DNA of 64,000 nt from Lactiplantibacillus pingfangensis (GTDB lineage: Bacteria > Bacillota > Bacilli > Lactobacillales > Lactobacillaceae): the NCBI RefSeq assembly GCF_005404945.1, contig NZ_BJDG01000003.1, positions 1-64,000 of the forward strand, given 5' to 3'. Shown here in pieces: positions 24,013 through 33,729 of the stretch. Under the pieces are notes generated by a model that was not told where the DNA came from, searched no databases, and saw only the letters and a program-made list of their open reading frames with translations. A program made the translations under genes and the position numbers. Numbering within the stretch: the first letter of the stretch is position 1; every line of letters starts with the position of its first letter.

Positions 24013-24807
24013 CTAGTCGAGCGCTTTCAGCCACTCAAGTGCGAGTTCAAGCCAATGGGCTGCGTGTGGTAAATCAGCATCTGGTTTCCAAGCAGTTTGC
24101 GAATTTGCGAGGGCTAAGCCGTGGGGACCGTGATTAAAGAGATGTAATTCATAGGGAAGCCGCTGCTGTGCAAATGCCTGAGCATAAGCTAAAGCGTTGG
24201 TCGCTGGAACCAAGGGATCATCGGCGGTTGCCCAAATGAAGGTCGGACGGTTATGCGCGTTGACGTACGCATCGGCGGCCAGTTCCGTTGGTTGTGTCGT
24301 CCATTTGGCCAGTGTGCTGGCCTCGGTTGGATAGCCATAGACCGGATTAATCACCGGATAGCTCAAAATGACGTTGGCAACTGCCAGTTCCGTTGCCGGA
24401 ACTTGTAGTCGACTCGGCAGCTCGGTTTGCCAATAGTCGTTATAAAGCGCAACGATGTGACCGCCAACACTAAAGCCAACTGGTGTGATGTGGTTCGGAT
24501 CAATGTGCCAAGCCGCGGTATTTTGATGAATCAGTTGGATGGCACGCCCCAAATCATACACGGGTGCTAAGCCAAGTGGCTGTTGATCGCCGATTAAGGT
24601 ATATTCTAGGTAGAAAGCTTGGTAGCCATGACCTGCAAAGGCCAAAGCCAGCGTTTCTGCCTGAGCAACTGGGATATGCGTGTAACCGCCACCAGGAACG
24701 ATAATGATGGCTGGTAACCGCTTTTGATGCGCATTCTCGTCTGGTGTGTGCAGCAAACCAGTTAATTGTGCTGGCCCAGTCGCTAATTTTTGTTGAATCG
24801 CTTGCAT
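24013..24807 (-). CDS. Alpha/beta hydrolase (esterase)
   Basis: 264 residues, cytoplasmic. Oxyanion region PGGGYTHI; nucleophile Ser in GFSVGGH; acid Asp in TADDPLVP; catalytic His in NHGPHGLAL. All triad positions are present. It resembles acetyl-xylan-esterase-like and dienelactone-hydrolase-like carboxylesterases of lactobacilli. The substrate is unknown. The frame is open to 24852, but GAGGTG lies seven bases ahead of the ATG at 24807, so translation should start there. Confidence 0.87.
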   Translation of the reverse strand: MQAIQQKLATGPAQLTGLLHTPDENAHQKRLPAIIIVPGGGYTHIPVAQAETLALAFAGHGYQAFYLEYTLIGDQQPLGLAPVYDLGRAIQLIHQNTAAWHIDPNHITPVGFSVGGHIVALYNDYWQTELPSRLQVPATELAVANVILSYPVINPVYGYPTEASTLAKWTTQPTELAADAYVNAHNRPTFIWATADDPLVPATNALAYAQAFAQQRLPYELHLFNHGPHGLALANSQTAWKPDADLPHAAHWLELALEWLKALD

Positions 24808-24868
24808 GCAATCACCTCTATTGATATGGTTAACATAGCTATTATAACGCAAGCGAGGGGGTCAAGGA

Positions 24869-25435
24869 ATGCTCAAAGCAACACCGAATTTACATAATGA
24901 ACAACTGCGATTACGGCCATTCGTCGTTGGGGATGCGGCCGATTATTTTGAAATGGTGCATGATCCCCAGGTGGCCGTGAACGCTGGCTTTACCCCGGCC
25001 AACAGTTTGGTTGAGGCAGAATATTTACTAAGTCGTCAACTTAAACTGCCAGAAGTGTATGCGATTGAGTTGAGCCAATCGGCCAAAGTCATTGGTAGCG
25101 TGGGTTTATACGAGCGGATGAATGCCCAAGGCGAACCGGCACCACAACAGATGGATCTAGGTTATATGTTGACGGCAACGGCATGGGGACAAGGCTATAT
25201 GACGGCGGCCGTGCATCTGATTATCAATTATGCGTTTGAAGACTTACACTTACGACGGTTGACGGCCAGCTGTCTGGCACCCAATACGGCGTCAAAATTG
25301 ATCTTGGAACATGCGGGATTTCAGCAGTACGATCAAGTTACCCATCCCGCCTACGCTCAGTTTGGTGCGGGCCAAACTGAATTGTTTTTTGAGTTATTGC
25401 CCGTAAATGGAGATGAAACTAATGCAACTCGCTAA
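24869..25435 (+). CDS. GNAT-family N-acetyltransferase (RimJ/RimL-like)
   Basis: 188 residues. The family layout is clear: LRLRPFVVGDAADYF at the start, GYMLTATAWGQGYMTAAV as the acetyl-CoA binding region (Q/R-x-x-G-x-G/A variant), then LRRLTASCLAPNTASKLILEHAGF. These enzymes acetylate N-terminal or side-chain amines; the target is unknown. Its end overlaps the start of the Rrf2-type gene by 14 bases. Confidence 0.87.
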   Translation: MLKATPNLHNEQLRLRPFVVGDAADYFEMVHDPQVAVNAGFTPANSLVEAEYLLSRQLKLPEVYAIELSQSAKVIGSVGLYERMNAQGEPAPQQMDLGYMLTATAWGQGYMTAAVHLIINYAFEDLHLRRLTASCLAPNTASKLILEHAGFQQYDQVTHPAYAQFGAGQTELFFELLPVNGDETNATR

Positions 25436-25946
25436 ATCATTCGAACAGGCTGCTTGTGTGCTCGTTTTGCTAGCGACACAACGCCCTGATATTCCGCTGA
25501 CGTCAGATGTGATTCATGAACGGATTGGGGGTTCGGCGTCGTATATTCGTAAAATTATTCGAAAATTGGTCGTGGCTGATCTCGTGGCATCTACAAGTGG
25601 CAACAATGGTGGCGTGCAGTTAGCCCGATCACCGGAATCAATTTCGATTAAGGATGTTGTGCTGGCGATTGAAGGACCACTGCATACCTTTCCAGACCGT
25701 GGTTATTTTGATCAAGTCTTTAAAGATGTTCAACCGGTGGCCGATGAGGGGACCAAAGTGGTCAATGGTATTTTTTCGCAGGCTGATCAATTATGGCTGC
25801 AGTTTTTGAGTGAACAAAAAATTGCGGCGTTAATCAAGGATCTGTTGGCAGTCAGTCAAATTCCAGTCCTGAATTGGAACAACCAATCTGAAGATAAAAT
25901 GGGACAATTAAACCAAATTTTAGCGCGAATGCGGACGGCCAAGTGA
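25422..25946 (+). CDS. Rrf2-family transcriptional regulator
   Basis: 174 residues. The winged helix with VIHERIGGSASYIRKIIRKLVVADLV and GNNGGVQLARSPESISIKDVVLAIEG matches Rrf2 proteins. The iron-sulfur cysteines of IscR/NsrR are absent (only one Cys, near the N-terminus). It therefore belongs to the cluster-free group common in lactic acid bacteria. The ATG at 25422 is favoured by GGAG nine bases upstream; an earlier in-frame ATG at 25407 lies before that site. It overlaps the acetyltransferase gene, so the two are probably co-translated. Confidence 0.87.
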   Translation: MQLAKSFEQAACVLVLLATQRPDIPLTSDVIHERIGGSASYIRKIIRKLVVADLVASTSGNNGGVQLARSPESISIKDVVLAIEGPLHTFPDRGYFDQVFKDVQPVADEGTKVVNGIFSQADQLWLQFLSEQKIAALIKDLLAVSQIPVLNWNNQSEDKMGQLNQILARMRTAK

Positions 25947-26131
25947 GTGACCGTACAAACTACTTGAAAATGTATGCGGTTTCGAACGGCGATTTGCTGA
26001 AAACAGGGAACTAGCGGGCTAATCATCGGCAAGGTTCACAGAAACTTTTTTTCACAAGTGAACAATCGCTGTCATTACGGGGATATCTGTGGTATTCTAA
26101 CATTAATTTTCACAAATAGGAGCGAGCAAAA

Positions 26132-27814
26132 ATGGCAGATAAAAAGTATTATGGCGCTGACGCTATCGTTGATAGTTTGGCCAATCATGACGTTAAGTAT
26201 GTTTTCGGAATTCCTGGCGCAAAGATCGACCGGGTTTTCGAACGCTTAGACCATCCGGTGAACCCGAAGAGTCCCAAGTTAATCGTGACTCGTCACGAAC
26301 AAAATGCCGCCTTTATTGCGGCCGGAATTGGTCGGATTACGGGTAAGCCCGGCGTGGTAATGACGACGTCTGGTCCTGGTGCCAGTAACTTAGCGACCGG
26401 CTTAGTCACCGCCACTGCTGAGGGAGACCCAGTGCTGGCGATTTCTGGTCAAGTTCAACGGGCTGACCTGTTACGCTTGACGCACCAAAGCATGGATAAT
26501 GCCGCCTTATTTGAACCAATTACAAAATATAGCGTTGAAGTTCAAGAACCTGAAAATGTTTCAGAAGTCATCGCCAATGCGTATCAATCAGCGACGGCTG
26601 CCAAGCAAGGGGCCAGCTTCGTAAGTGTGCCACAAGATGTGACGGACTCAATCGTGCGTCGCCCAGTGATTAACCCCTTACAGGCCCCTAAATTGGGACC
26701 CGCTAGTCCAGTTGAAGCGACTTTATTGGCACAAAAAATTAAAGCAGCGAAGTTACCGGTCCTACTCGTTGGGATGCGGGCTTCTTCACCAGAAGTTACC
26801 AAAGCGATTCGGAATTTAGTGACAGCGGCCAATTTGCCCGTTGTTGAAACGTTCCAAGCAGCCGGCGTGATTTCACGTGATTTGGAAGCTGAACATTTCT
26901 TTGGCCGAGTTGGCTTGTTCCGTAATCAACCAGGCGATATGTTGTTGAAAAAGTCCGACTTAGTGATTGCCATTGGTTACGATCCAATCGAGTATGAACC
27001 ACGTAACTGGAATGCAGAAGGTAAATCTCGGATTGTGGTCATTGACGCCATGCGGGCTGAAATTGATCATAATTTCCAACCAGAAACAGAACTTGTTGGG
27101 GACATTGCGCAGACCTTAGATTTCTTATTACCTTATATGAACGGTTATGACATTAGTGCGGATGCCAAAGATTACTTGAGTGAATTACAAGAAAAGTTGA
27201 AGACCAGAGACTTCGTGCCAAATATCGACACCGACTCTAAGTTGAGTCATCCATTGTCCGTGATTGCGGCCTTGCAACAACGGGTGACGGATGAGATGAC
27301 TGTGACGGTTGATGTGGGGAGCTTCTATATTTGGATGGCCCGCCATTTCCGCAGCTACGAACCCCGCCACTTACTCTTTAGTAATGGAATGCAGACCTTA
27401 GGTGTCGCGTTGCCATGGGCGATTGCAGCAGCATTAGTTCGGCCAAAGACACAAATTGTCTCAGTTTCTGGTGATGGTGGCTTCCTGTTCTCTAGTCAAG
27501 AACTAGAAACGGCCGTACGGTTGCATTTAAACATCGTGCATTTAGTTTGGAATGATGGCAATTATGATATGGTCAAGTTCCAAGAAGAAATGAAGTACGG
27601 CGAAGATGCTGCGGTTAAATTCGGCCCGGTTGATTTCGTGAAGTATGCGGAAAGCTTTGGTGCGACTGGTTTACGTGTCAATGAACCGAGTGAGTTGAAC
27701 GCCGTCTTGGACGAAGCCTTCAAGACGGATGGTCCGGTGGTTGTCGATATTCCAATTGACTATTCGGACAATCAAGCGCTCGGTAAAACGATGTTGCCTG
27801 ATCAATTCTATTAG
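26132..27814 (+). CDS. alsS: Catabolic acetolactate synthase
   Basis: 560 residues, a thiamine-diphosphate enzyme that joins two pyruvates to alpha-acetolactate, the acetoin/diacetyl pathway. The TPP-activating Glu is in TRHEQNAAF, the pyrophosphate/Mg motif is [20 protein letters not shown]...WNDGNYDM, and the central domain follows PGPG-like [13 protein letters not shown]. The length and lack of a regulatory subunit gene nearby point to the catabolic type. ATG after GGAGCGAG. No decarboxylase gene (alsD) is adjacent. Confidence 0.92.
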   Translation: MADKKYYGADAIVDSLANHDVKYVFGIPGAKIDRVFERLDHPVNPKSPKLIVTRHEQNAAFIAAGIGRITGKPGVVMTTSGPGASNLATGLVTATAEGDPVLAISGQVQRADLLRLTHQSMDNAALFEPITKYSVEVQEPENVSEVIANAYQSATAAKQGASFVSVPQDVTDSIVRRPVINPLQAPKLGPASPVEATLLAQKIKAAKLPVLLVGMRASSPEVTKAIRNLVTAANLPVVETFQAAGVISRDLEAEHFFGRVGLFRNQPGDMLLKKSDLVIAIGYDPIEYEPRNWNAEGKSRIVVIDAMRAEIDHNFQPETELVGDIAQTLDFLLPYMNGYDISADAKDYLSELQEKLKTRDFVPNIDTDSKLSHPLSVIAALQQRVTDEMTVTVDVGSFYIWMARHFRSYEPRHLLFSNGMQTLGVALPWAIAAALVRPKTQIVSVSGDGGFLFSSQELETAVRLHLNIVHLVWNDGNYDMVKFQEEMKYGEDAAVKFGPVDFVKYAESFGATGLRVNEPSELNAVLDEAFKTDGPVVVDIPIDYSDNQALGKTMLPDQFY

Positions 27815-27833
27815 AATCAAAGCGTTTTTACGG

Positions 27834-27862
27834 TTGTCAAATTGAAATGGCTTTTGTATAAT
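27834..27862 (+). promoter_or_regulatory. Promoter of the lysine riboswitch-lysP transcript
   Basis: -35 TTGTCA (27834-27839), 17-bp spacer, -10 TATAAT (27857-27862), about 10 bases before the riboswitch begins. Confidence 0.8.
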
Positions 27863-27871
27863 GGTTGAGTA

Positions 27872-28060
27872 TATCGAAAGAAGAGGACGCGGTTAACATG
27901 AGTAGCCAATCGGAATCGGGTAACCGGTGTTGAGGATTAGTGAAAGGGGCAATCGCCGAAATGAACCTGACTGTTACCGTCAAGTTTGTTGGGCCTTGGT
28001 TGAATAAATCAAGGACTGTCGCAACTGGGAATCAGTTGCGGGGCGCTATCGACGATGAAA
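27872..28060 (+). promoter_or_regulatory. Lysine riboswitch (L box)
   Basis: The conserved core of the lysine aptamer is readable in order: AAGAGGACGCGG, GAGTAGCC, GTGAAAGGGG, AATCGCCGAA, TTGGGCC, GAATAAATC, GGACTGTCGC, GGGGCGCTATC. It lies between a good promoter and a terminator-like hairpin (28087-28120), upstream of an amino-acid permease. Lysine binding is expected to favour termination. An 88-codon-range open frame within it is accidental. Confidence 0.95.
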
Positions 28061-28086
28061 TCAGCATTCAACATGACCATCTGATG

Positions 28087-28120
28087 AAGTCTTTTTGCGC
28101 AGTTTGCAGAAAGACTTTTT
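28087..28120 (+). terminator. Riboswitch-controlled terminator ahead of lysP
   Basis: The stem aagtcttt / aaagactt with an inner tgcgcagtttgca hairpin is followed by TTTTT. It lies 110 bases before the lysP start. Confidence 0.8.
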
Positions 28121-28229
28121 ATTTTGGTCAAGGAATGCCAGAATCGGTGGAAACACTTTTAGATATAAATTTAAAACTTGTCGCTGGGCTGATGTCTGGC
28201 GCAAGTGAACTAATTTTGGAGGTTTCTGC

Positions 28230-29678
28230 ATGGCAGAAGAACAACAGCATGAAGTGAAGCGCTCGTTACAAACGCGCCATCTCTCCATGATTGCGTTAGG
28301 TGGTAGTATCGGGACTGGCTTGTTTGTGGCATCTGGTTCCGCAATTTCAACGGCTGGACCGGGTGGGGCGTTGCTCGCTTATGTCGGCATTGGGATTATG
28401 GTGTATTTCTTGATGACCAGTCTAGGTGAAATGGCGACATATTTGCCAGTTTCGGGGTCATTTTCAACGTATTCAACGCGGTTTGTTGATCCGGCACTGG
28501 GGTTTGCAATGGGTTGGAATTATTGGTTTAATTGGGCGATTACATTGGCGGTTGATATTAGTACGGCCGCCATCGTCATGCAATTTTGGTTGCCACACAT
28601 TCCCGGCTGGATTTTCAGTTTGATTGCGCTGGTCTTAATCTTTACGATCAACGCTTTATCGGTTCGATCTTTTGGCGAAACCGAGTATTGGCTGTCATTA
28701 ATCAAAGTGATCACTGTCCTGATTTTCATCGCGGTCGGTGTTTTGACGATTTTTGGGATTATGGGTAGTAGTGCCACGGATCTCAGCAATTTCACCTACA
28801 AAAAGGCGCCCTTCGTTGGTGGGATTCCAACCATCTTGAGCGTGTTTGTCGTTGCCGGGTTCTCATTTCAAGGGACTGAATTAATTGGGATTACGGCTGG
28901 CGAATCTGCCACACCTGAAAAGAGTATTCCAGCGGCAATTAAACAAGTCTTTTGGCGGATTTTATTGTTCTATATTTTGGCAATTTTCATTATTGCGGCA
29001 ATTATTCCTTACACTTCGAAAGATTTGCTAGGGTCTTCCGCCACGGATATTGCCATCAGTCCATTTACCTTAGTCTTTAAAAAGGCCGGCTTAGCGGCCG
29101 CCGCTAGTGTGATGAACGCCGTCATTTTGACCTCGGTCTTATCAGCGGCCAACTCTGGCATGTACGCTTCAACCCGGATGCTGTATTCCTTATCAAAACA
29201 AGGCTATGCACCCAAGACGTTCGGTCGGGTGAATGGTCGGGGCATTCCGATCATGGCGCTATTAGGGACAACTGTCATTGGATTATTGACGTTCCTGTCG
29301 AGCATGTTTGGTGATCGTATTTATATTTTCCTCGTTTCTGCGAGTGGGCTAACCGGATTCATCGCCTGGCTTGGCATTGCCATTTCACATTTGCGTTTCC
29401 GACAAGCATTCGTGAAGCAGGGGCATGAGCTAAGTGAATTACGCTATCACGCTAAATTGTTCCCATTTGGTCCACTATTTGCCTTTTTCCTCTGTGTGAT
29501 CGTGATTGTGGGGCAAGATTTGCATTCCTTTGCCACTTTAGATTGGCAGGCAATCGGTGTGACTTATATGAGTATTCCGTTATTTATCGTTTTATTTTTC
29601 TACTATAAGATTCGTTATCATACTAAATTAATCCCACTAGATGAAGTGGATCTAACTAAGCATCACTTTGATGACTAG
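28230..29678 (+). CDS. lysP: Lysine permease (APC superfamily, AAT family)
   Basis: 482 residues with 12 predicted membrane helices. The N-terminal signature RHLSMIALGGSIGTGLFVASG is typical of amino-acid permeases of the APC superfamily. The second half contains the conserved GFSFQGTELIGITAGES segment. The lysine riboswitch directly upstream identifies the substrate as lysine with good confidence. The ATG follows GGAGG. It is monocistronic with a terminator six bases after the stop. It imports lysine, complementing synthesis from aspartate. Confidence 0.93.
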   Translation: MAEEQQHEVKRSLQTRHLSMIALGGSIGTGLFVASGSAISTAGPGGALLAYVGIGIMVYFLMTSLGEMATYLPVSGSFSTYSTRFVDPALGFAMGWNYWFNWAITLAVDISTAAIVMQFWLPHIPGWIFSLIALVLIFTINALSVRSFGETEYWLSLIKVITVLIFIAVGVLTIFGIMGSSATDLSNFTYKKAPFVGGIPTILSVFVVAGFSFQGTELIGITAGESATPEKSIPAAIKQVFWRILLFYILAIFIIAAIIPYTSKDLLGSSATDIAISPFTLVFKKAGLAAAASVMNAVILTSVLSAANSGMYASTRMLYSLSKQGYAPKTFGRVNGRGIPIMALLGTTVIGLLTFLSSMFGDRIYIFLVSASGLTGFIAWLGIAISHLRFRQAFVKQGHELSELRYHAKLFPFGPLFAFFLCVIVIVGQDLHSFATLDWQAIGVTYMSIPLFIVLFFYYKIRYHTKLIPLDEVDLTKHHFDD

Positions 29679-29682
29679 TCTG

Positions 29683-29718
29683 AAAAACACTTGGACTCCT
29701 TGAGTTCAGGTGCTTTTT
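29683..29718 (+). terminator. Terminator of lysP
   Basis: Stem AAACACTTGGACTC / GAGTTCAGGTGCTTT with T-run. Confidence 0.8.
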
Positions 29719-29833
29719 ACGGTCATAAAGGCAAACTTTTAGAAGATGGTTACCATTAAGAAGTCCCAAAGAAAAGGGGCGAGTAATTGCAAATTTATCA
29801 AATCATGCTACGCTGAAAAAAGAAAGGCAGCGA

Positions 29834-30604
29834 GTGTATTTGAAGAAGAGAATTGTAACCAGTCTGGTGTTGCTGTCACTGGCGGGCGTCTTAGGTGGTT
29901 GTACGACGTTTGGCTTATCTAGTCAAGCAACCGCGCAGCGTACGCAAATGAGCAGCTCACAGACGAAACGACAAAAACTAATCAGTGCCTTACCAACCGG
30001 CGTCAAGTCGACGGATGCTGATTTAATTGTGGTCAATAAATGGCATAAGCATGACGAACTAACTTTCAGTAAATCGACGCTTGACGATCAGACGATTCGG
30101 ACCTCAGCCTTAAAACCGTTAACGGCGTTTTTAAATGGGGCTAAAGCTGCTGGGTATCCGGCGACTTTTGTTTCAGGCTATCGTTCGGTTGCGGCTCAAG
30201 AAACCGTGTGGAATCAGTCGATTGAGACTTATGAAAATGAGGGCAAAAGTAAACAACAAGCGTTAAAGCTGACGAAAGAATTTGTCGCTATCCCACGTGC
30301 GAGTGAATATCAAACTGGCTTGGCCGCTGATATTATGAATACAAAGTGGTACAACGACAACGGTAATCAGTTACTGTCAAAATCTGATCAAGCTGCCGGG
30401 CAAAAGTGGTTGATCAAGCATGCGCCCGATTATGGCTTTGTTTTAAGGTTTACGAAGACGGGGAAGTCCACGACTGGCATTGACTATGAATCTTGGCATT
30501 TCCGTTATGTGGGCAAGCAGAACGCCGCGTTCATGACCAAGCATAACCTAACGCTGGAACAATATGTCTCCTTACTCAAATCCCGTGAAAAAGCGGCGAA
30601 GTAA
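29834..30604 (+). CDS. VanY/M15B D,D-carboxypeptidase-like lipoprotein, altered zinc site
   Basis: 256 residues. The signal peptide ends in lipobox LGGC (Cys23). A linker is followed by an M15B peptidase domain: SGYRS near 114, the zinc motif region SEYQTGLAADI (157-167), and YESWHFRYVG with the third ligand His222. The family motif is SxHxxGxAxD. Here the His is Tyr159, while Asp166 and His222 are kept. Activity is doubtful or the metal site is unusual. The GTG start at 29834 follows AAAGG; a TTG at 29840 is possible. Normal members trim the terminal D-Ala of peptidoglycan stems. Confidence 0.85.
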   Translation: MYLKKRIVTSLVLLSLAGVLGGCTTFGLSSQATAQRTQMSSSQTKRQKLISALPTGVKSTDADLIVVNKWHKHDELTFSKSTLDDQTIRTSALKPLTAFLNGAKAAGYPATFVSGYRSVAAQETVWNQSIETYENEGKSKQQALKLTKEFVAIPRASEYQTGLAADIMNTKWYNDNGNQLLSKSDQAAGQKWLIKHAPDYGFVLRFTKTGKSTTGIDYESWHFRYVGKQNAAFMTKHNLTLEQYVSLLKSREKAAK

Positions 30605-30707
30605 TCTTGTAACTAGATATTGCATTTTAGCAGGCGGGTGCGTACAATATGTAGTGTTGCTTTAATAAACAGATGAACTATTGGTCATGAATAAAGGAGA
30701 GAACCCC

Positions 30708-31343
30708 ATGCTTGTAATGTCAGGAACAATCGGTGCCGGTAAGACCAGTTTGACGCAGTTAGTAGCCGACCACTTTGGCTCAAAGGCGTTTTATGAATCG
30801 GTCGATGACAATCCCATTTTGCCGTTATTCTATAAGGACCCTAAAAAATATGCTTTTTTGCTACAAATTTACTTTTTAAATAAACGACTTGGTAGTATTA
30901 AATCAGCGTTTGCGAATGACCTCGATGTCTTGGATCGCTCGATTTTTGAAGATTCTTTGTTATTCCATTTAAATGGTGACTTGGGTCGTGCGACCAGTAC
31001 GGAAGTCGATATTTATGATTCTTTATTAGATAACATGATGCAAGAATTGCCAGAAGCTGAACACCAAAAGAGTCCTGATTTATTAATCCATATTAATATT
31101 TCGTTTGAGACGATGTTGAAACGGATTCAAAAGCGGGGCCGTTCTTATGAACAAATTGATCAAGATCCCGACTTGTATAAGTATTATGAGACCTTGAATG
31201 ATCGGTATGCCCAATGGTATGCCAACTATGATCACAGTCCAAAGATGCAAATTGACGGTGATCAACTTGATTTTGTGGCAGATTCAGATGCCCGTGACCA
31301 AGTTATTAAATTAATTGATGATAAGGTTGCTAGTTTAGCCTAG
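30708..31343 (+). CDS. Deoxynucleoside kinase (dGK/dAK type)
   Basis: 211 residues. The P-loop GTIGAGKTS is at the N-terminus, followed by the substrate/arginine motif DRSIFED and a lid with basic residues (KRIQKRGRSYE). It phosphorylates deoxyadenosine or deoxyguanosine for nucleotide salvage. Lactobacilli often have a dAK/dGK tandem, but only one gene is present here. The ATG at 30708 follows AAGGAGAG; earlier in-frame codons overlap that site. No operon partner. Confidence 0.88.
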   Translation: MLVMSGTIGAGKTSLTQLVADHFGSKAFYESVDDNPILPLFYKDPKKYAFLLQIYFLNKRLGSIKSAFANDLDVLDRSIFEDSLLFHLNGDLGRATSTEVDIYDSLLDNMMQELPEAEHQKSPDLLIHINISFETMLKRIQKRGRSYEQIDQDPDLYKYYETLNDRYAQWYANYDHSPKMQIDGDQLDFVADSDARDQVIKLIDDKVASLA

Positions 31344-31387
31344 TTGCCTTATAGTAATAGCAGAATATTAAACACGGCGCGTTTTAA

Positions 31388-31577
31388 GTAGACAGTCAGA
31401 GAACCGGTGGTTGGTGTGAACCGGATGTCGAAACTCCGACGCGACAAAGTGGGCAGGTAATACTGCACGGCAGAGCCGTTATCCGTTTGAGGGTGGGATT
31501 CTTAGTAATCCTGAACTTGGGTGGTACCGCGAATCGCAGTCTTTTCGTCCCAATTTGGGAGGAGAGACTGTTTTTTT
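31388..31577 (+). promoter_or_regulatory. Serine T-box leader of serS
   Basis: The T-box sequence TGGGTGGTACCGCG is at 31518-31531. The stem I distal motif ggtggttggtg-tgaacc lies near 31406-31422. The specifier is probably TCC (31435-31437, Ser) in aaacTCCgac. The terminator is the stem cgcagtcttttcgtccc / gggaggagagactg with a T-run (31536-31577). Uncharged tRNA-Ser should disrupt it and allow serS expression. Confidence 0.93.
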
Positions 31578-31604
31578 ATTGCAAATTTTAAGGAGGATTT
31601 TTAG

Positions 31605-32879
31605 ATGTTAGATGTCAAACAAATTCGTCAAAAACCAGATTTCTTTAAAGAACAACTTGGCCATCGTGGTGTGCCGGCTGAACAAATTGATGCGTTGATC
31701 AAGGCAGATGCTGATCGTCGTGACTTTATCGCCAAGAGTGAACAATTGAAGTCAACGCGGAATCAAGTTTCCGGGGAAATTTCACAGTTGAAGCGCAACA
31801 AGCAAGATGCCAGTGCTCAAATTGCCGAAATGCAAAAAGTTAGTGCTGAAATTAAGACTTTAGATGAGGATCGGCGTAAGGCCGAGGTCGAAGTTCAAGA
31901 TATGGCCGCGCATTTACCAAATGTGCCCCATCCAGATGTGCCCGTTAGTTTAAATGAAGATGATTCCGTTGAACTGCGTCGTATTGGGACACCGCGGAAA
32001 TTTGATTTTGAACCGAAAGCCCATTGGGAACTCGGCGAAAGCCTGGGTATTTTGGACTTTGAACGTGGGGCTAAAGTTTCCGGCAGTCGTTTCTTATACT
32101 ATATGGGCGATGGTGCCAAGCTCGAGCGTGCCGTCTACAACTTTTTCTTAGATCAACATGAAGCAGAAGGGTATACGGAAGTCTTACCACCATACATGGT
32201 CACGGATGAATCCATGTACGGAACTGGCCAATTTCCTAAGTTTAAAGATGACGCGTTCCGCATCACAACCCAAGATTTGAGTTTAATTCCAACCGCAGAA
32301 GTGCCATTGGTGAACTACTATCGTGATGAAGTGATTCCAGCCGAAAAGTTACCCGTTTATTTCACCGCGTTGACTCCTGCTTTCCGTGAAGAGGCTGGGA
32401 GTGCCGGTCGCGATACTAAGGGCCTGATTCGGTTACATCAATTTAACAAGGTTGAAATGGTCAAGTTTACGAAACCCGAAGACTCATGGGATGAACTTGA
32501 AAAGTTGACGAACAACGCCGAATCATTATTGAAAAAGTTGGGCTTACCTTATCATGTAATTACGTTGACATCAGGCGATATGAGTTTCACTGCCGCGATG
32601 ACGCATGACTTGGAAGTTTGGTTCCCAGAACAAAACAAGTATCGTGAAATTTCAAGTTGTTCAAACTGTACCGATTTCCAAGCACGTCGGGCCCATATCC
32701 AATACCGTGACGATGATGGCAAGCTTCAATTTGTCCACACGTTAAATGGTAGTGGGTTAGCCGTTGGTCGGACCGTTGCCGCCATCATGGAAAACTATCA
32801 AAATGCGGATGGTTCAATTACCATTCCAGACGTTTTGGTGCCTTACATGCACGGCAAGACTAAGATTACGAAAAATTAA
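31605..32879 (+). CDS. serS: Seryl-tRNA synthetase
   Basis: 424 residues, class II synthetase. The N-terminal long antiparallel coiled coil (about 25-100) binds the tRNA-Ser variable arm. Catalytic motif 2 ([21 protein letters not shown]) and motif 3 ([18 protein letters not shown]) are intact. It charges tRNA-Ser in the cytoplasm. The ATG follows AAGGAGG. A T-box leader controls it and a terminator follows at once. Confidence 0.97.
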   Translation: MLDVKQIRQKPDFFKEQLGHRGVPAEQIDALIKADADRRDFIAKSEQLKSTRNQVSGEISQLKRNKQDASAQIAEMQKVSAEIKTLDEDRRKAEVEVQDMAAHLPNVPHPDVPVSLNEDDSVELRRIGTPRKFDFEPKAHWELGESLGILDFERGAKVSGSRFLYYMGDGAKLERAVYNFFLDQHEAEGYTEVLPPYMVTDESMYGTGQFPKFKDDAFRITTQDLSLIPTAEVPLVNYYRDEVIPAEKLPVYFTALTPAFREEAGSAGRDTKGLIRLHQFNKVEMVKFTKPEDSWDELEKLTNNAESLLKKLGLPYHVITLTSGDMSFTAAMTHDLEVWFPEQNKYREISSCSNCTDFQARRAHIQYRDDDGKLQFVHTLNGSGLAVGRTVAAIMENYQNADGSITIPDVLVPYMHGKTKITKN

Positions 32880-32888
32880 GCCTGAGTT

Positions 32889-32921
32889 CAAAAGAATCGC
32901 TGAATAGCGGTTCTTTTTTTG
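32889..32921 (+). terminator. Terminator of serS
   Basis: The stem aaagaatcgc / gcggttcttt has a 6-base loop and a T-run. Confidence 0.85.
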
Positions 32922-33002
32922 CACTTTAAACTTGAAGGTTGCAAGATGAAGATCGCTAATAAATACTGCAGTGTCAGTACATTGGTGAAAAAAGGTTAAT
33001 GT

Positions 33003-33191
33003 TGTCGCCTCCGGGCGTTGCTGATTACATGCGGGCGAGGGACCAGGCCAAGCCTGAAGACCGGTCTTGGCCTTCGCCCGGAATGGTTGCAAAAACCGCA
33101 ACTATCCCGGACCGTCCGTCCCGTAAGACCGGCAAAAAAGCGCCGCTCAAACGGGACTTTCACGCCCGATGCAATCTGCAACGCCCTCCAG
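33003..33191. repeat. Dispersed structured element, family R1, copy B
   Basis: The left arm (gggcgttgctgat) and right arm (atctgcaacgccc) are complementary, yet differ in sequence from the arms of copy A (ggttgggactgat / atcagtcccaacc). The interior shares long blocks with copy A. Like copy A it lies just downstream of a terminator. Confidence 0.75.
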
Positions 33192-33520
33192 CTAGGTTAG
33201 TACCAAGGCATTACGCCGGGACAGTTGAACTTTAAATGGTTTTTGGCGTTCAATCACCTTAAACTGTACGTTATCACGGAGACTGGCACTTGACGGAAGC
33301 TTGCCTAGGTGCAGCGGAAAGCTTAGTCGTATCTGACACCCCAAGGAGTATTAGGTGCAACTGGTGGCAATCCACCAACTACGGGACATCTAAACCGCAA
33401 CTGGGCGGATATCAAACTGTTTTCTGACCCAGATTTAAAAGGGTCAACTAGCTGGCATCAGTAGCTGTAAGTAGCCATCGGCGGTATATATATCGGCACA
33501 AACACCAAGGACAATCTTAG

Positions 33521-33720
33521 GGTAAAGCTAGTTTGGATGCGATACTTAGAATTATTGATGCCCATCAAAATGGCAATTATCGCCAGAGTTTAATTAAAGC
33601 TGTACAATTGGTGACTCGCGGTGTCCAAGAGAAATTAAAAGTGAACACTTAGGCATCACTTTGGAACGGATCTACGTTGATGCGCCACGAGTCTGGCAAA
33701 GAGATTTAGGTGACTGGTGA
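33521..33720 (+). pseudogene. Possible remnant of a frameshifted gene
   Basis: The frame GKASLDAILRIIDAHQNG...VQEKLK runs to a stop at 33650-33652. Shifting the frame near 33640 continues it as EHLGITLERIYVDAPRVW...LGDW to a stop at 33718-33720. Both parts look protein-like and lack a start codon or ribosome-binding site. I cannot assign a family; it may be chance. Confidence 0.3.
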
Positions 33721-33729
33721 TTTAAAATA

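Noticed and set aside
27940-28257. 105-residue open frame in front of lysP
   Set aside because: It is contained in the lysine riboswitch and its terminator, whose conserved elements explain the sequence.
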